Source of the DNA: Fictibacillus norfolkensis
GTDB lineage: Bacteria; Bacillota; Bacilli; Bacillales; Fictibacillaceae
DNA length: 64,000 nucleotides
Direction: 5' to 3'
Assembly (NCBI RefSeq): GCF_014836645.1
Contig: NZ_JACSQM010000001.1
Span: forward strand, 310,001-374,000
Made by a program: the position numbers and the translations under genes. The notes under the pieces are model-generated. The model was not told the DNA's origin, made no database searches, and saw only the letters and a program-made list of their open reading frames with translations. Numbering within the stretch: position 1 is the stretch's first letter; each line of letters opens with the position of its first letter. Positions 1 through 8,370 of the stretch are shown here, in pieces.

Positions 1-656
1 AAGATTCATCATTAACTGAAAACACACGTGCAGCTTATCCTGTCGATGCTATTCCAAATATTATTCAACCAAGTGTTGCCGGACACCCAAACACGATCAT
101 CTTCTTAACAGCTGATGCATTCGGTGTATTGCCTCCAATCAGCAAACTTACTAAAGAACAAGCGATGTATCATTTCTTATCAGGATACACGAGCAAACTT
201 GCAGGAACAGAAAGAGGCGTAACATCACCACAAGCTACGTTCTCAACATGTTTCGGTGCACCATTCCTGCCACTACCTGCTACCGTTTACGCTGAGATGC
301 TCGGAAAGAAAATCGATCAGCACAACGTTCAGGTTTATCTTGTTAACACAGGCTGGTCTGGTGGAGAGTATGGGATCGGAAGCCGTATGAATCTAGGCCA
401 CACACGTGCTATGGTGCAGGCTGCTCTAGAAGGCGAACTTGCTTCTGTTGAAACAGTCGTTGATCCTATATTTGGGCTTCATATTCCAACACACTGCCCT
501 GGTGTACCAGATCAAGTTCTTCAGCCGAAGAAAACGTGGAGTGATCAAGACGCTTATGACGTTAAGGCGAAAGAGCTTGCTAACCAATTTAATGCGAACT
601 TTGAAAAATTCAAATCTGTTTCAGCTGAAATTTCTCAAGCTGGACCGCTCGTTTAA
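1..656 (+). CDS. pckA: Phosphoenolpyruvate carboxykinase (ATP), C-terminal part
   Basis: This is the 3' end of a gene that begins before the window; the reading frame is open from base 3. The enzyme converts oxaloacetate and ATP to phosphoenolpyruvate, the first step of gluconeogenesis, in the cytosol. The visible C-terminal domain carries the family stretches [12 protein letters not shown] and [20 protein letters not shown], and [15 protein letters not shown] near the nucleotide site. The TTG at 129 is internal and is not a start. It is followed by a strong terminator. In B. subtilis pckA also sits next to the ytm/ytl genes found here, which supports the assignment. I am confident. Confidence 0.97.
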   Translation, partial: DSSLTENTRAAYPVDAIPNIIQPSVAGHPNTIIFLTADAFGVLPPISKLTKEQAMYHFLSGYTSKLAGTERGVTSPQATFSTCFGAPFLPLPATVYAEMLGKKIDQHNVQVYLVNTGWSGGEYGIGSRMNLGHTRAMVQAALEGELASVETVVDPIFGLHIPTHCPGVPDQVLQPKKTWSDQDAYDVKAKELANQFNANFEKFKSVSAEISQAGPLV

Positions 657-670
657 TACAATGAATAGTG

Positions 671-702
671 ACCTTCCATTCTAGCAATGGAAGGTTTTTT
701 TA
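671..702 (+). terminator. Rho-independent terminator of pckA
   Basis: Ten-base-pair stem (671-680 with 686-695), five-base loop, then a run of seven T. It lies 15 bases after the pckA stop. Confidence 0.9.
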
Positions 703-735
703 TATTTATTAAATATGTGTGTATTAGTAAAGGAG

Positions 736-1542
736 CTAAAATCTCATTTCAGCTCCTTTTCCATGTCCTTTCATCCATTCACACAAAGCATATGTAATCT
801 TTCTGTTCTCTTTTGGCGGAAAATAATGTGTGTATTCTGGATAGATCCATGTTTCGCATGGTTTTCCGAGCTCTTTTAGTATTGCTTCAATCTTAATGGT
901 ATGCTCTACACTTACGTTTTCATCCTTCATGCCATGAATGCAAAGTAGTGGTGTATCTAAATCTTCACAATAGTTTAACGGGGATCTCCATTCAAATTCA
1001 TCTGGATATTTCTCTGGAGTTCCCCCGATAACTCTCTTCATCATCCTCCTCAGATCTTCTCTCTCGTCATATGTGATCGCCATGTCAGTCACACCGCCCC
1101 ATGTTACGACAGAACGAATTTCCGGATATTTCATAGCGGTAAATAAGGCCATAGGACCGCCTCGAGAAAAGCCAAACACATGAATGTCCTCAGGATCTAC
1201 TTTAGGAAACTGCTTTAATACCTCAAAAGCGGCAAAAGCATCAGTTCGATCTTCTCCTGCAAAATCTTCGTTGCCTTCTCCCCCTTGATTTCCTCGATAA
1301 TAGGGGGCCATGACAACAAAACCTTGTGAAGCAAACTGGATGATTCTAGCAATTCTGACCATGCCAACGGACTTGATTCCGCCTCTAAGATAAAGAAAGC
1401 CTGGAAACGGCCCTTTTCCTTCTGGTAAAGCTGCTAGTCCTTTTATTTTCAATCCATCATTTAAATACGTGACTACATACAAGCGAATGGTAGGATGTGG
1501 TGAAGGAAATCGCTGCCACTCTATCATTTTTGCTTTTTTCAT
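736..1542 (-). CDS. ytmA: Alpha/beta hydrolase, YtmA-like (S9 peptidase fold)
   Basis: A 268-residue cytosolic hydrolase of the prolyl-oligopeptidase/dienelactone-hydrolase type. The nucleophile elbow is GFSRGG (about residues 143-148, serine at 145). An oxyanion-type LRGG occurs near residue 53, the candidate acid lies in HGMKDENV near residue 206, and the catalytic histidine is probably in YTHYFPP near residue 240. It runs opposite to pckA, as YtmA does in B. subtilis; this synteny is the main reason for the name. The natural substrate is not known. No signal peptide is seen. Confidence 0.8.
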   Translation of the reverse strand: MKKAKMIEWQRFPSPHPTIRLYVVTYLNDGLKIKGLAALPEGKGPFPGFLYLRGGIKSVGMVRIARIIQFASQGFVVMAPYYRGNQGGEGNEDFAGEDRTDAFAAFEVLKQFPKVDPEDIHVFGFSRGGPMALFTAMKYPEIRSVVTWGGVTDMAITYDEREDLRRMMKRVIGGTPEKYPDEFEWRSPLNYCEDLDTPLLCIHGMKDENVSVEHTIKIEAILKELGKPCETWIYPEYTHYFPPKENRKITYALCEWMKGHGKGAEMRF

Positions 1543-1645
1543 TCCTACACTCCTTTATTTTTGTGGGCAAACACATATTTGCACCAATCACATACATTAT
1601 TACATAAAAGTCATGACTTCATCCCTATGTGCAGGAGGATTCAAT

Positions 1646-2650
1646 ATGAAATATTTCAAAAGAAAACTAATGATACTTTTCACTTGTTTACTAGCTTTCT
1701 CCATTCTGTTGGCAGGCTGCAATACCTCTAGCCCTAAAAAAGAAAAAATTAGAATCGCAGAAGTAACACGATCTATTTTTTATGCTCCACAATATGTTGC
1801 CATTGAAAAAGGCTTTTTTAAGGAAGAAGGTTTAGATGTAGAGCTGACTACGACATGGGGCGGCGATAAAACGATGACAGCTTTGTTGTCTGATGGCGCA
1901 GACGTAGCACTCGTTGGTTCTGAAACAACAATCTATGTACATGCACAAGAATCGACTGACCCTGTTATTAACTTTGCTCAGCTCACACAGACGGATGGTA
2001 CTTTCTTAGTGGCAAGAAAGAAACCGGAATTCTTTTCATGGGATCAGCTAAAAGGCAGTACTTTCTTGGGCCAGCGTAAAGGCGGCATGCCACAGATGGC
2101 AGGTGAGTTTGGTATAAAGAAACACGGAATTGATCCCAAGAACGATCTAACCATGATTCAAAATATTGATTTTGCTAATATTGCAAACGCATTTGCTTCT
2201 GGAACAGGAGATTATGTTCAATTATTTGAACCACAAGCAAGTTTATTTGAACAAGAAGGAATCGGACACATTGTTGCTTCGTTCGGCGCTGAGTCTGGGA
2301 AGATTCCTTATACAACCTTTATGACGAAACAGAGCTATATAAAAGAAAATAAAGAAACATTAGAGAAATTTACAAAAGGCTTATACAAAGCACAGTTATG
2401 GGTAGAGAACCACTCCGCAAAAGAGATCGCAAAAGTTATCGCACCTTATTTTGAAGATACCCCTGTTGAACTTATTGAAACCGTTGTGGATCGATATAAA
2501 AGTCAGCACAGTTTCGCTCTAAATCCAATATTAGATGAAGAAGAGTGGAACAACTTACAAACCATTATGGATGAAGCGGGCGAACTTCCGAAGAAAGTGG
2601 ATTATAACATTCTTGTTGATACTTCAATAGCAAAGAAAGCCATCAAGTAA
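1646..2650 (+). CDS. ytlA: ABC transporter substrate-binding lipoprotein, YtlA-like
   Basis: Binding protein of the NMT1/SsuA-like family that delivers a small organic solute to the YtlCD importer. I place the start at ATG 1646 because AGGAGG at about 1633-1638 stands at the right distance; the open frame runs further upstream without a signal. The N-terminus is a lipoprotein signal peptide ending in LLAGC, so the mature protein is tethered outside the membrane. Family-typical segments include FYAPQYVAIEKGFFKEEGLD and the glycine-rich TTWGGDK that follows. The family binds sulfonates, nitrate, taurine or thiamine-pyrimidine precursors; which one cannot be told from the sequence. It is the first gene of ytlA-ytlC-ytlD. 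Confidence 0.85.
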   Translation: MKYFKRKLMILFTCLLAFSILLAGCNTSSPKKEKIRIAEVTRSIFYAPQYVAIEKGFFKEEGLDVELTTTWGGDKTMTALLSDGADVALVGSETTIYVHAQESTDPVINFAQLTQTDGTFLVARKKPEFFSWDQLKGSTFLGQRKGGMPQMAGEFGIKKHGIDPKNDLTMIQNIDFANIANAFASGTGDYVQLFEPQASLFEQEGIGHIVASFGAESGKIPYTTFMTKQSYIKENKETLEKFTKGLYKAQLWVENHSAKEIAKVIAPYFEDTPVELIETVVDRYKSQHSFALNPILDEEEWNNLQTIMDEAGELPKKVDYNILVDTSIAKKAIK

Positions 2651-2770
2651 AAGAACAGACGGCTCTGCATACAATAAAGCTACCATTGTGAGCTTCTTGT
2701 CGGACATTGACACGAGAAGCTTTACAGGTGGTTGTTTGAAGTGCAAATTCAAAATCAGGAGGGGATCGTC

Positions 2771-3550
2771 GTGGCTTTATTACAACTAAAATCTGTCGGG
2801 CAAACATACTTTTCAAAAACGTCTGCCACAACGGCCTTAGAAGATATTTCGCTTTCTGTACAAGAAGGCGAATTTATATCCTTACTAGGACCGAGCGGGT
2901 GCGGTAAATCCACACTTTTATCTATGATCGCAGGTCTACTCACTCCAACGGTCGGAACGGTAACGGTGAATAACCAACTGGTTACATCTCCGCATCCAAA
3001 AATCGGTTACATGCTTCAGCAAGATTATTTGTTTCCATGGAAAACGATTCGAGATAACATAACGCTTGGTTTGAAACTGAGGAATCAACATTCATTGGAA
3101 AACGTTCAAGCAGCAGTGAAACTTCTCAAAGAGATCGGATTAGATCATATATTAACCAAATATCCTTCAGAACTTTCTGGAGGCATGAGGCAGAGAGTGG
3201 CTCTCGTTCGAACACTCGCCACACAGCCCAAGATCCTTTTACTCGATGAACCTTTCTCAGCACTCGATTACCAAACAAAGTTAAAGCTTGAAGATCTCGT
3301 ATCCTCAACTCTAAGAGAACATGGAAAAACAGCTATCTTAGTTACACATGATATCGGTGAGGCCATCGCGATGAGTGATACCGTTATCTTGTTATCAACT
3401 AATCCTGGACGTATTTTCAGGACATTTAAGATGCCTGAAAAATTAAGGACTCTCCCTCCCTTTGAAGCTCGTCAGCATCCTGATTTTTCTGCAACCTTTC
3501 AGCAAATATGGGAGGAGTTGGAGCACATTGAACAAAACGATAAAGAGTAA
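2771..3550 (+). CDS. ytlC: ABC transporter ATP-binding protein, YtlC-like
   Basis: ATPase of the same importer, 259 residues. The chosen GTG start at 2771 is preceded by AGGAGGGG at 2757-2764; longer TTG/GTG starts are possible but lack a ribosome site. Walker A is GPSGCGKST, the Q-loop lies in [11 protein letters not shown], the signature is LSGGMRQR, Walker B is [12 protein letters not shown] and the switch histidine is in LVTHD. Its closest relatives are the SsuB/TauB/ThiZ group, which agrees with the NMT1-like binding protein. It overlaps the downstream permease gene by 23 bases. Confidence 0.88.
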   Translation: MALLQLKSVGQTYFSKTSATTALEDISLSVQEGEFISLLGPSGCGKSTLLSMIAGLLTPTVGTVTVNNQLVTSPHPKIGYMLQQDYLFPWKTIRDNITLGLKLRNQHSLENVQAAVKLLKEIGLDHILTKYPSELSGGMRQRVALVRTLATQPKILLLDEPFSALDYQTKLKLEDLVSSTLREHGKTAILVTHDIGEAIAMSDTVILLSTNPGRIFRTFKMPEKLRTLPPFEARQHPDFSATFQQIWEELEHIEQNDKE

Positions 3551-4334
3551 GATACACCAGGAATATCTAGAATCGATAAAAAAAGAAAATCGAAATATCC
3601 GCCTTGTTCAGCTTTTTATTTTTATCAGCTTTTTCTTGTTATGGGAAATTTCATCTCTACGAGGCTGGATCAATCCATTATTATTTAGTTCTCCAACGAA
3701 AATAGGATCTCTTTTTATGGAAAAGGTCGGTGATGGTTCACTTTATATCCACGTTTTTTTTACGCTAGGTGAGACTGTACTCGGATTCATATTAGGTACG
3801 CTGTTAGGAACTTTACTTGCCGCTCTTCTGTGGTGGTCACCATTTCTATCTAAAGTTCTTGATCCATACCTAGTGGTCTTAAACGCCATGCCGAAAGTGG
3901 CGTTAGGACCTATTTTAATCGTTGCCATCGGTCCGAACTTTGGTTCAATCATTGCAATGGGAATCTTAATCTCAATCATCATTACGACCCTCGTCGTATA
4001 CACAGCGTTTCAAAATGTGGATGCCAACTACATTAAAGTGGTTCGATCTTTCGGAGGCAATAAAAAACAGTGCTTTAAGGAGGTTATCCTTCCAGCCTGT
4101 TTTCCGAATATCATATCTTCTTTAAAAGTAAATGTAGGGTTGTCGTGGGTTGGTGTTATCGTAGGCGAGTTTCTCGTTTCAAAACAAGGTTTAGGGTACA
4201 TGATCATCTACGGATTCCAAGTCTTTAACTTCACACTCGTCCTGATGAGCCTCTTGATCATTGCTGTAATGGCTACCGTAATGTATCAAGGAGTCGAATG
4301 GCTTGAACGGAAACTCATTAAACACCGTTTATAA
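3528..4334 (+). CDS. ytlD: ABC transporter permease, YtlD-like
   Basis: Inner-membrane permease of 268 residues with about six hydrophobic helices and the EAA-type cytoplasmic loop ([20 protein letters not shown]) that docks on the ATPase. I chose TTG 3528, ten bases after GGAGGAG at 3511-3517, inside the end of the ATPase gene; the frame is open upstream to 3462 but without a ribosome site. The overlap points to translational coupling. Together with the two preceding genes it forms a complete SsuABC/ThiXYZ-type importer. Confidence 0.86.
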   Translation: MNKTIKSKIHQEYLESIKKENRNIRLVQLFIFISFFLLWEISSLRGWINPLLFSSPTKIGSLFMEKVGDGSLYIHVFFTLGETVLGFILGTLLGTLLAALLWWSPFLSKVLDPYLVVLNAMPKVALGPILIVAIGPNFGSIIAMGILISIIITTLVVYTAFQNVDANYIKVVRSFGGNKKQCFKEVILPACFPNIISSLKVNVGLSWVGVIVGEFLVSKQGLGYMIIYGFQVFNFTLVLMSLLIIAVMATVMYQGVEWLERKLIKHRL

Positions 4335-4344
4335 TCCTTCATTA

Positions 4345-4824
4345 TTAGGCCAGGGAATGCAGAAGAGCGTACTTCATACTCTCTTTTAGCACCTGGTCTT
4401 TCATCATAAAGCTAAACGACTTATCCGTGGAAACATCTTCAGGCAACTCACTCATTAATACAGGTCCATTCGTTTCAAAATAACGATGCTTTAAAAGAAT
4501 CTTATCTACAGTGGCTACATAAATATTCTTAATGATCTTTCCGCCTTTTCCATCAACAAAGTACTGACCAATATATTTAAGATCTGATACTCTTCCACCC
4601 GTCTCTTCAAAGACTTCCCGAACGGCTGCTTCATCTGCTGTTTCTCCAGGTTCTACCTTTCCACCAGGAAACTCAATTCCACGTCTCGGATGCTCAGTCA
4701 GCAACCATTGATCTTTAAATTTACACAAACACCACACGTGTTTTGGCGTATCCGAAAAGGGGTGGTCTGAAAACGACAATTGTACAGTGTTGTTATAAAA
4801 ATCTTTAAACGTAATTATATCCAT
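4345..4824 (-). CDS. ytkD: Nudix hydrolase, YtkD-like NTP pyrophosphohydrolase
   Basis: A 159-residue MutT/Nudix protein. The Nudix box is complete around residues 66-88: G, five residues, E, seven residues, RE, two residues, EETGG. YtkD of B. subtilis hydrolyses nucleoside triphosphates, including oxidised guanine nucleotides, and the neighbourhood (ytlACD just before, convergent) is the same here. Start is ATG 4824 or the adjacent GTG 4827; neither has a strong ribosome site. The 11-base gap to ytlD shows no separate terminator. Confidence 0.82.
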   Translation of the reverse strand: MDIITFKDFYNNTVQLSFSDHPFSDTPKHVWCLCKFKDQWLLTEHPRRGIEFPGGKVEPGETADEAAVREVFEETGGRVSDLKYIGQYFVDGKGGKIIKNIYVATVDKILLKHRYFETNGPVLMSELPEDVSTDKSFSFMMKDQVLKESMKYALLHSLA

Positions 4825-4984
4825 CACACTACTCCATCTCGACTGTTTCCTTTATTGTAAAGTTCACAACATTTAAAGTCCATTTGTTTTAATTGCAACT
4901 CTCTAAACGTACGCTCTCTCTTAGAGCTATCAACTTCCTCTTCCTATTATGTAACAATCCTAGTTTATTCAATCTAATCGTAAA

Positions 4985-5012
4985 AAAACATGGGTGGTAA
5001 AACCCATGTTTT
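4985..5012 (-). terminator. Terminator of the 5011-5550 gene
   Basis: Eleven-base-pair stem AAAACATGGGT/ACCCATGTTTT with a six-base loop, overlapping the stop codon, followed on the minus strand by T residues. Confidence 0.75.
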
Positions 5013-5550
5013 AATCTACTGATGCAAATGTAATAATCCATTTTCCGTTCAGGTACTCATATCCTAAAGTAATATCATATGAGCCATATAGATCAGAGTC
5101 ATTTTTTTGATGAACTCTATAAGAATGATCTGAGAGCTGTTTGATCATTACAGGTTCACTTTCTTCTAGCCATGGTGGAAGTTCAGTAGGAATGATGTAT
5201 AGCGAACTTTCTCGTTCCTCAAATAAACCATCCGTATAATATGCAGCTAGATCTTTAGACACAAAATTCGTTAAATATGTCATATATTCTTCTTTATTAG
5301 AATAATTTAAAACCCTATAGTTTTCATCCGTTTCTTGCTTTAGTGCTTCAATAAAGAGATGCGCCTGTTTCTTCGCGATATCCTCCGTAAATACAGGGAC
5401 AGCATGTTTTTCTTTCGTTTCTTCAGCCGTTACTGGCTGAGTAATAAGTTTATCCGAAGTACCCGACTTCTCTTGAACGTTTTCAGGAATGTTAGGGACA
5501 ATGATGAATGATAGCATAACAGCCAAACATAGTGCTAGAAAAGCTTTCAT
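5011..5550 (-). CDS. Secreted or membrane-anchored protein of unknown function
   Basis: 179 residues with a short N-terminal hydrophobic segment (residues 2-20), either a signal peptide or an uncleaved anchor, followed by a charged linker and a soluble domain of about 120 residues. There is no lipobox cysteine. The domain is rich in Tyr and acidic residues and has no motif I recognise. It lies between ytkD and a holin-like gene as a monocistronic unit with its own terminator. I make no functional call. Confidence 0.6.
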   Translation of the reverse strand: MKAFLALCLAVMLSFIIVPNIPENVQEKSGTSDKLITQPVTAEETKEKHAVPVFTEDIAKKQAHLFIEALKQETDENYRVLNYSNKEEYMTYLTNFVSKDLAAYYTDGLFEERESSLYIIPTELPPWLEESEPVMIKQLSDHSYRVHQKNDSDLYGSYDITLGYEYLNGKWIITFASVD

Positions 5551-5666
5551 GACATTTCACCGCCTGACATTGTTTTCTTACTATAATCTATTCACTGATT
5601 TCAAAATTCTAAACCCTTTTTAAGTAATCATTGAAAATGGTTTCATAAAAGATCAGACTAAACTCA

Positions 5667-5930
5667 CTAACTTGCTTTTTTATATTTTCTACTTTTCTTA
5701 CCGATCTCATACAATCCAGTTGCGGCTAACCCCGCTATTCCTCCAGACCATAATCTGAGTTGTACATTCATGTCTGTAACGGGAGCAGCTAACAATCCGA
5801 TAAGCAATCCAACAAAAAAGCTAACAATGGGTATATATTTTTTCGGAATCGGGAAAGTACGTTTTAAGAGCTCCATCATTGCTGTCACCAAAGGAGCTAA
5901 TAGTGTTGAAAACATGAGTACTTGCTCCAA
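5667..5930 (-). CDS. Small holin-like membrane protein
   Basis: A small integral membrane protein with two hydrophobic helices separated by the turn ELLKRTFPIPKKYIP, then a cationic tail (GKKSRKYKKAS). This pattern resembles phage-type holins of the Phage_holin_5/YtkC kind, and ytkC follows ytkD in B. subtilis. I prefer TTG 5930 because GGGGGGTGG stands just before it; a GTG at 5957 is possible but sits only two bases from a purine-rich site. No phage genes surround it, so it is probably a domesticated or housekeeping protein. The function is inferred from shape and position only. Confidence 0.6.
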   Translation of the reverse strand: MEQVLMFSTLLAPLVTAMMELLKRTFPIPKKYIPIVSFFVGLLIGLLAAPVTDMNVQLRLWSGGIAGLAATGLYEIGKKSRKYKKAS

Positions 5931-6145
5931 CAGGACCACCCCCCATTTCTTAAGCACAACCTTCCTTATAGTAACTTAAAGATTCAAGCTTCATAACTTA
6001 TTTCCTGCCAAATTAAAAAAATTACTTTTTGTCCTAAGCGTTATATAACAGTTTGCATAAAATAAAGTGCCATGATTTTTTTCGGTTATTTTATTGAAAT
6101 GAGTCAATACTATTGGTAATGAAAGGCAAGACAGGAGTGAGTTTT

Positions 6146-6358
6146 ATGGTAAAAGGCGACGATCTTTTTTTAATACGCTTAGAATCAAACGAAATTTCAT
6201 GGTGGGAGTATGCAAGGAATGTTTCACCCGTTTCCAGACCAAAGCAATATCTAACGTATTGGTCATTCTTAAAAAATAGAGGCAAGTTACCTAGAAGGTT
6301 AGTAAAAGAAGCGGAATGGCGCATGGAAGCTAGAAGAAAGGGCTTACTAGATACATGA
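6146..6358 (+). CDS. Small hypothetical protein (70 aa)
   Basis: A basic 70-residue soluble protein. ATG 6146 is preceded by AGGAGTGA at 6133-6140, which decides the start over an upstream ATG at 6119. It is rich in Arg, Lys and Trp, with WWEYARN and AEWRMEARRKG near its ends. No known motif. It has its own terminator and stands alone on the plus strand among minus-strand small genes. Confidence 0.55.
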   Translation: MVKGDDLFLIRLESNEISWWEYARNVSPVSRPKQYLTYWSFLKNRGKLPRRLVKEAEWRMEARRKGLLDT

Positions 6359-6373
6359 TACTTAACTAAAAGA

Positions 6374-6412
6374 AGCAAAAGACTCTAAGAGAGCCTTTTG
6401 CTTTATTTTTTA
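6374..6412. terminator. Terminator after the 70-aa gene
   Basis: Stem built from AGCAAAAG and CTTTTGCT with an inner ACTCT/AGAG pairing, followed by T-rich sequence. It lies between convergent small genes and may serve both. Confidence 0.7.
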
Positions 6413-6598
6413 ATTATGTAATTTTTTTATAAGTCCGTTCAATCTTCGTACTTTTGACTCATAACCTGGCTTAAGCTCATATTCTAAATCCTTTAGTTCA
6501 GAATCAACCACTTCATAAGCATACCCTTGACTCAACAATGCTTCAATTAACAATTCTTTCTCTTCATCTGTAAGGTTTGCTTTCACATTAGTAGACAA
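6410..6598 (-). CDS. Small acidic hypothetical protein (62 aa)
   Basis: 62 residues, highly charged and probably helical (LTDEEKELLIEALLSQGYAY, then a Lys/Arg-rich end). The TTG start at 6598 has GAGGGGGA at a good distance. It could be co-transcribed from the riboswitch-controlled gene 92 bases upstream, since no terminator is visible between them. The family is not recognised. Confidence 0.55.
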   Translation of the reverse strand: MSTNVKANLTDEEKELLIEALLSQGYAYEVVDSELKDLEYELKPGYESKVRRLNGLIKKLHN

Positions 6599-6690
6599 TT
6601 GTTAATCCCCCTCTCGTGTATGCATCCATTATAACGTGGGGTTTCAGTGTTTATCCTTACTAAAAATTTGGAAATTTTCAAATTTAGCAT

Positions 6691-6879
6691 TCAACTTGTA
6701 ATAAACACCCAGGCAATCGCACCTAATATGATTAGAATATTTGTAAAAACATCTATGATTCTGTTATCTTTCTTCTTAAGTTTGTTTCCAGTAAAAAATA
6801 GTAAAAGCGCAATAAAAAAAATCGTTGCAAAATAAAATCCAATCGCTGACCATGAAAAAAATAATAAGTGCTGTTCCAA
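6691..6879 (-). CDS. Small two-helix membrane protein under a c-di-GMP riboswitch
   Basis: 62 residues with two hydrophobic segments (about 8-30 and 43-61) separated by the basic loop GNKLKKKDNR. The TTG start at 6879 follows GGGGGGAT at a normal distance. It is the first gene after the c-di-GMP-I riboswitch at 6922-7003, so its expression should follow cyclic di-GMP levels. In other bacteria this riboswitch controls motility, adhesion and exopolysaccharide genes; the role of this peptide is unknown. Confidence 0.6.
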   Translation of the reverse strand: MEQHLLFFSWSAIGFYFATIFFIALLLFFTGNKLKKKDNRIIDVFTNILIILGAIAWVFITS

Positions 6880-6921
6880 TGATATCCCCCCTACATCATT
6901 TCATAAACCGAAGGATAATTT

Positions 6922-7003
6922 CGTAAGGTAGCTGGCTGGCATATATCTAATGAAGCCCCTATAGCTTTGCGTCCTCACTTTTCAATGAGTTTGCCTTTAT
7001 CAA
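6922..7003 (-). promoter_or_regulatory. Cyclic di-GMP-I (GEMM) riboswitch aptamer
   Basis: On the minus strand the conserved GEMM elements occur in order: AAAGGCAAAC, a six-base-pair P2 stem closed by a GAAA tetraloop (CTCATT-GAAA-AGTGAG), the invariant GGACGCAAAGC, a GGGGCT receptor segment, and the P3/P1 side AUGCCAGCCAGCUACC. P1 can form between the 5' AAGG and 3' CCTT. No intrinsic terminator is seen before the downstream TTG start 43 bases away, so control may act on translation initiation at the GGGGGG site. Confidence 0.88.
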
Positions 7004-7132
7004 ACGATTTATGGCAGTTTGTCTTAACGATTGCGATACAAAAATACTACACAAGACATTCTTCCTATTTATAGGTATATTATATCAAAAAATAGTTAAT
7101 AAGACTTATTATTTTTTTACTATTTAAAATAT

Positions 7133-7321
7133 TTAACTTATGTGATTTTCTTGATCGATAAACTGAGCATTTTTCCACTCTAACTCTAGTTCACTTAATG
7201 TAAAATCAGTTAGATATCTATGATCTTCATATCCATATAAACCTTTATGGATAAGATGTTGAATAAGTCGTTGTTTACGTCCTTCAACCGCTCTTCGCAG
7301 TTGTCCTTTATGAGAATCCAT
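7133..7321 (-). CDS. Small basic protein, FbpA-family-like
   Basis: 62 residues. The pattern LRRAVEGRKQRLIQHLI near the N-terminus followed by TLSELELEW resembles the small Fur-regulated basic protein (FbpA) family of Bacilli, which assists the iron-sparing response with the sRNA FsrA. I see no convincing Fur box immediately upstream, so the name is a resemblance, not a demonstrated role. It is monocistronic, ATG start at 7321 after AGGAGC. Confidence 0.55.
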   Translation of the reverse strand: MDSHKGQLRRAVEGRKQRLIQHLIHKGLYGYEDHRYLTDFTLSELELEWKNAQFIDQENHIS

Positions 7322-7401
7322 ATAAAATCTGCTCCTTTTTGTGGTTATTGTTGTTAACTATTCTATCCACATAAAAGAAGATTCAAGCTTATAAGTATAC
7401 A

Positions 7402-7431
7402 AAAAAGTTCCTTTAAAAAGTAAAGGAACTT
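7402..7431 (-). terminator. Terminator of the 54-aa gene
   Basis: Minus-strand stem AGTTCCTTTA/TAAAGGAACT with a short T-rich loop and a following run of six T. Confidence 0.75.
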
Positions 7432-7446
7432 TCAACAAAATTTGTT

Positions 7447-7611
7447 CTAGTGTAAGACAGATTTACTCCATTGTTCATAAACCGAATTAGGGGCATTCCA
7501 GCATAGCCAGGAAACCATGGTTTTTATTCCATGTTGACTTACTTCCCAGTACTCCCAGCGTCGTTTGGAGAGATTTTCATAAATTCCTGTTTCATTCACC
7601 CAACCGTCCAT
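7447..7611 (-). CDS. Short uncharacterised protein (54 aa)
   Basis: A short gene with ATG 7611, GGGAGG six to eight bases before it, and a good terminator 16 bases after its TAG. The product is unusually aromatic: six Trp in 54 residues, with SKRRWEYWEVSQHG in the middle and VSWLCWNAPNSVYEQW near the end. The frame stays open for another 35 codons upstream but offers no standard start codon. Family not recognised. The start, terminator and biased composition together make it likely to be real. Confidence 0.5.
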   Translation of the reverse strand: MDGWVNETGIYENLSKRRWEYWEVSQHGIKTMVSWLCWNAPNSVYEQWSKSVLH

Positions 7612-7779
7612 ATCAAACGCCTCCCATTCATCTGCTTTATAAAAATTTCTTTTTTCTTCTGCAATTTCCTCTTTTTTAGGGTTTGTAAAACTTCGACAAA
7701 AGGAAACATAATTTTACATAAGCCTGTTGTTATTGTACATATAAAATAAAGATGTCATACATCATTAGGGAGATGAAAA

Positions 7780-8355
7780 ATGAATTTATGGGAATTACCC
7801 ACACTTGATCTAGCAAAAGAACTTCTAGGTATGAAATTGATTCATGACGATGATAAAGGAACAACCTCTGGATACATCGTGGAGACAGAAGCCTATCTAG
7901 GACCTGAAGATCGAGCGGCTCATTCCTATAACAATCGAAGAACGGCTAGAACAGAAGTGATGTACGATGAAGCAGGTACAATTTACACCTATTTTATTTA
8001 TGGGATGCATGTTTGCTTTAATATCGTTTCAGGCCCTGTTAATAAACCAGAAGCGATTCTCATTAGAGCTCTTCAACCAATTGAAGGAATAGAAGAAATG
8101 AAAGAAAGAAGAGTGAGAGCAAAGACTGAGATTCAGCTCACAAATGGTCCTGGCAAACTGAGTAAAGCGATGGGATTCACATTAAGTGATAATGGTAAGA
8201 AAATGAATGAAGAAAATATAAGAATTGAAGAAGGAATTGAATTAGGAGTGCATGAAATCAGCTCAGGTCCTCGTATAGGCATACAATATGCCGAGGAAGC
8301 GGTTCATTATCCTTATCGGTTCTGGATAAAAAACAACCCTTACGTATCTCGTTAA
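7780..8355 (+). CDS. DNA-3-methyladenine glycosylase (AAG/MPG family)
   Basis: A 191-residue base-excision repair enzyme that removes alkylated purines from DNA. Conserved family features are GYIVETEAYLGPEDRAAHSY (catalytic Glu and the Tyr/His region), the R-T repeat NNRRTARTEVMY, and IYTYFIYGMHVCFNIV. The length fits bacterial members. ATG 7780 is preceded by AGGGAGATG. The gene converges on and overlaps the next gene by four bases within a shared hairpin. Confidence 0.93.
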   Translation: MNLWELPTLDLAKELLGMKLIHDDDKGTTSGYIVETEAYLGPEDRAAHSYNNRRTARTEVMYDEAGTIYTYFIYGMHVCFNIVSGPVNKPEAILIRALQPIEGIEEMKERRVRAKTEIQLTNGPGKLSKAMGFTLSDNGKKMNEENIRIEEGIELGVHEISSGPRIGIQYAEEAVHYPYRFWIKNNPYVSR

Positions 8356-8370
8356 TACGCAGGGTTGTTT
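8331..8370. terminator. Bidirectional hairpin inside overlapping gene ends
   Basis: Imperfect stem (AAACAACCCTTACGTA with TACGCAGGGTTGTTT, one bulged base) spanning both stop codons of the convergent glycosylase and membrane-protein genes, with T/A runs outside it on both sides. Confidence 0.7.

Noticed and set aside
7531..7749. Plus-strand 72-codon frame
   Set aside because: Shadow of the minus-strand 54-aa gene, which has the better start and terminator.
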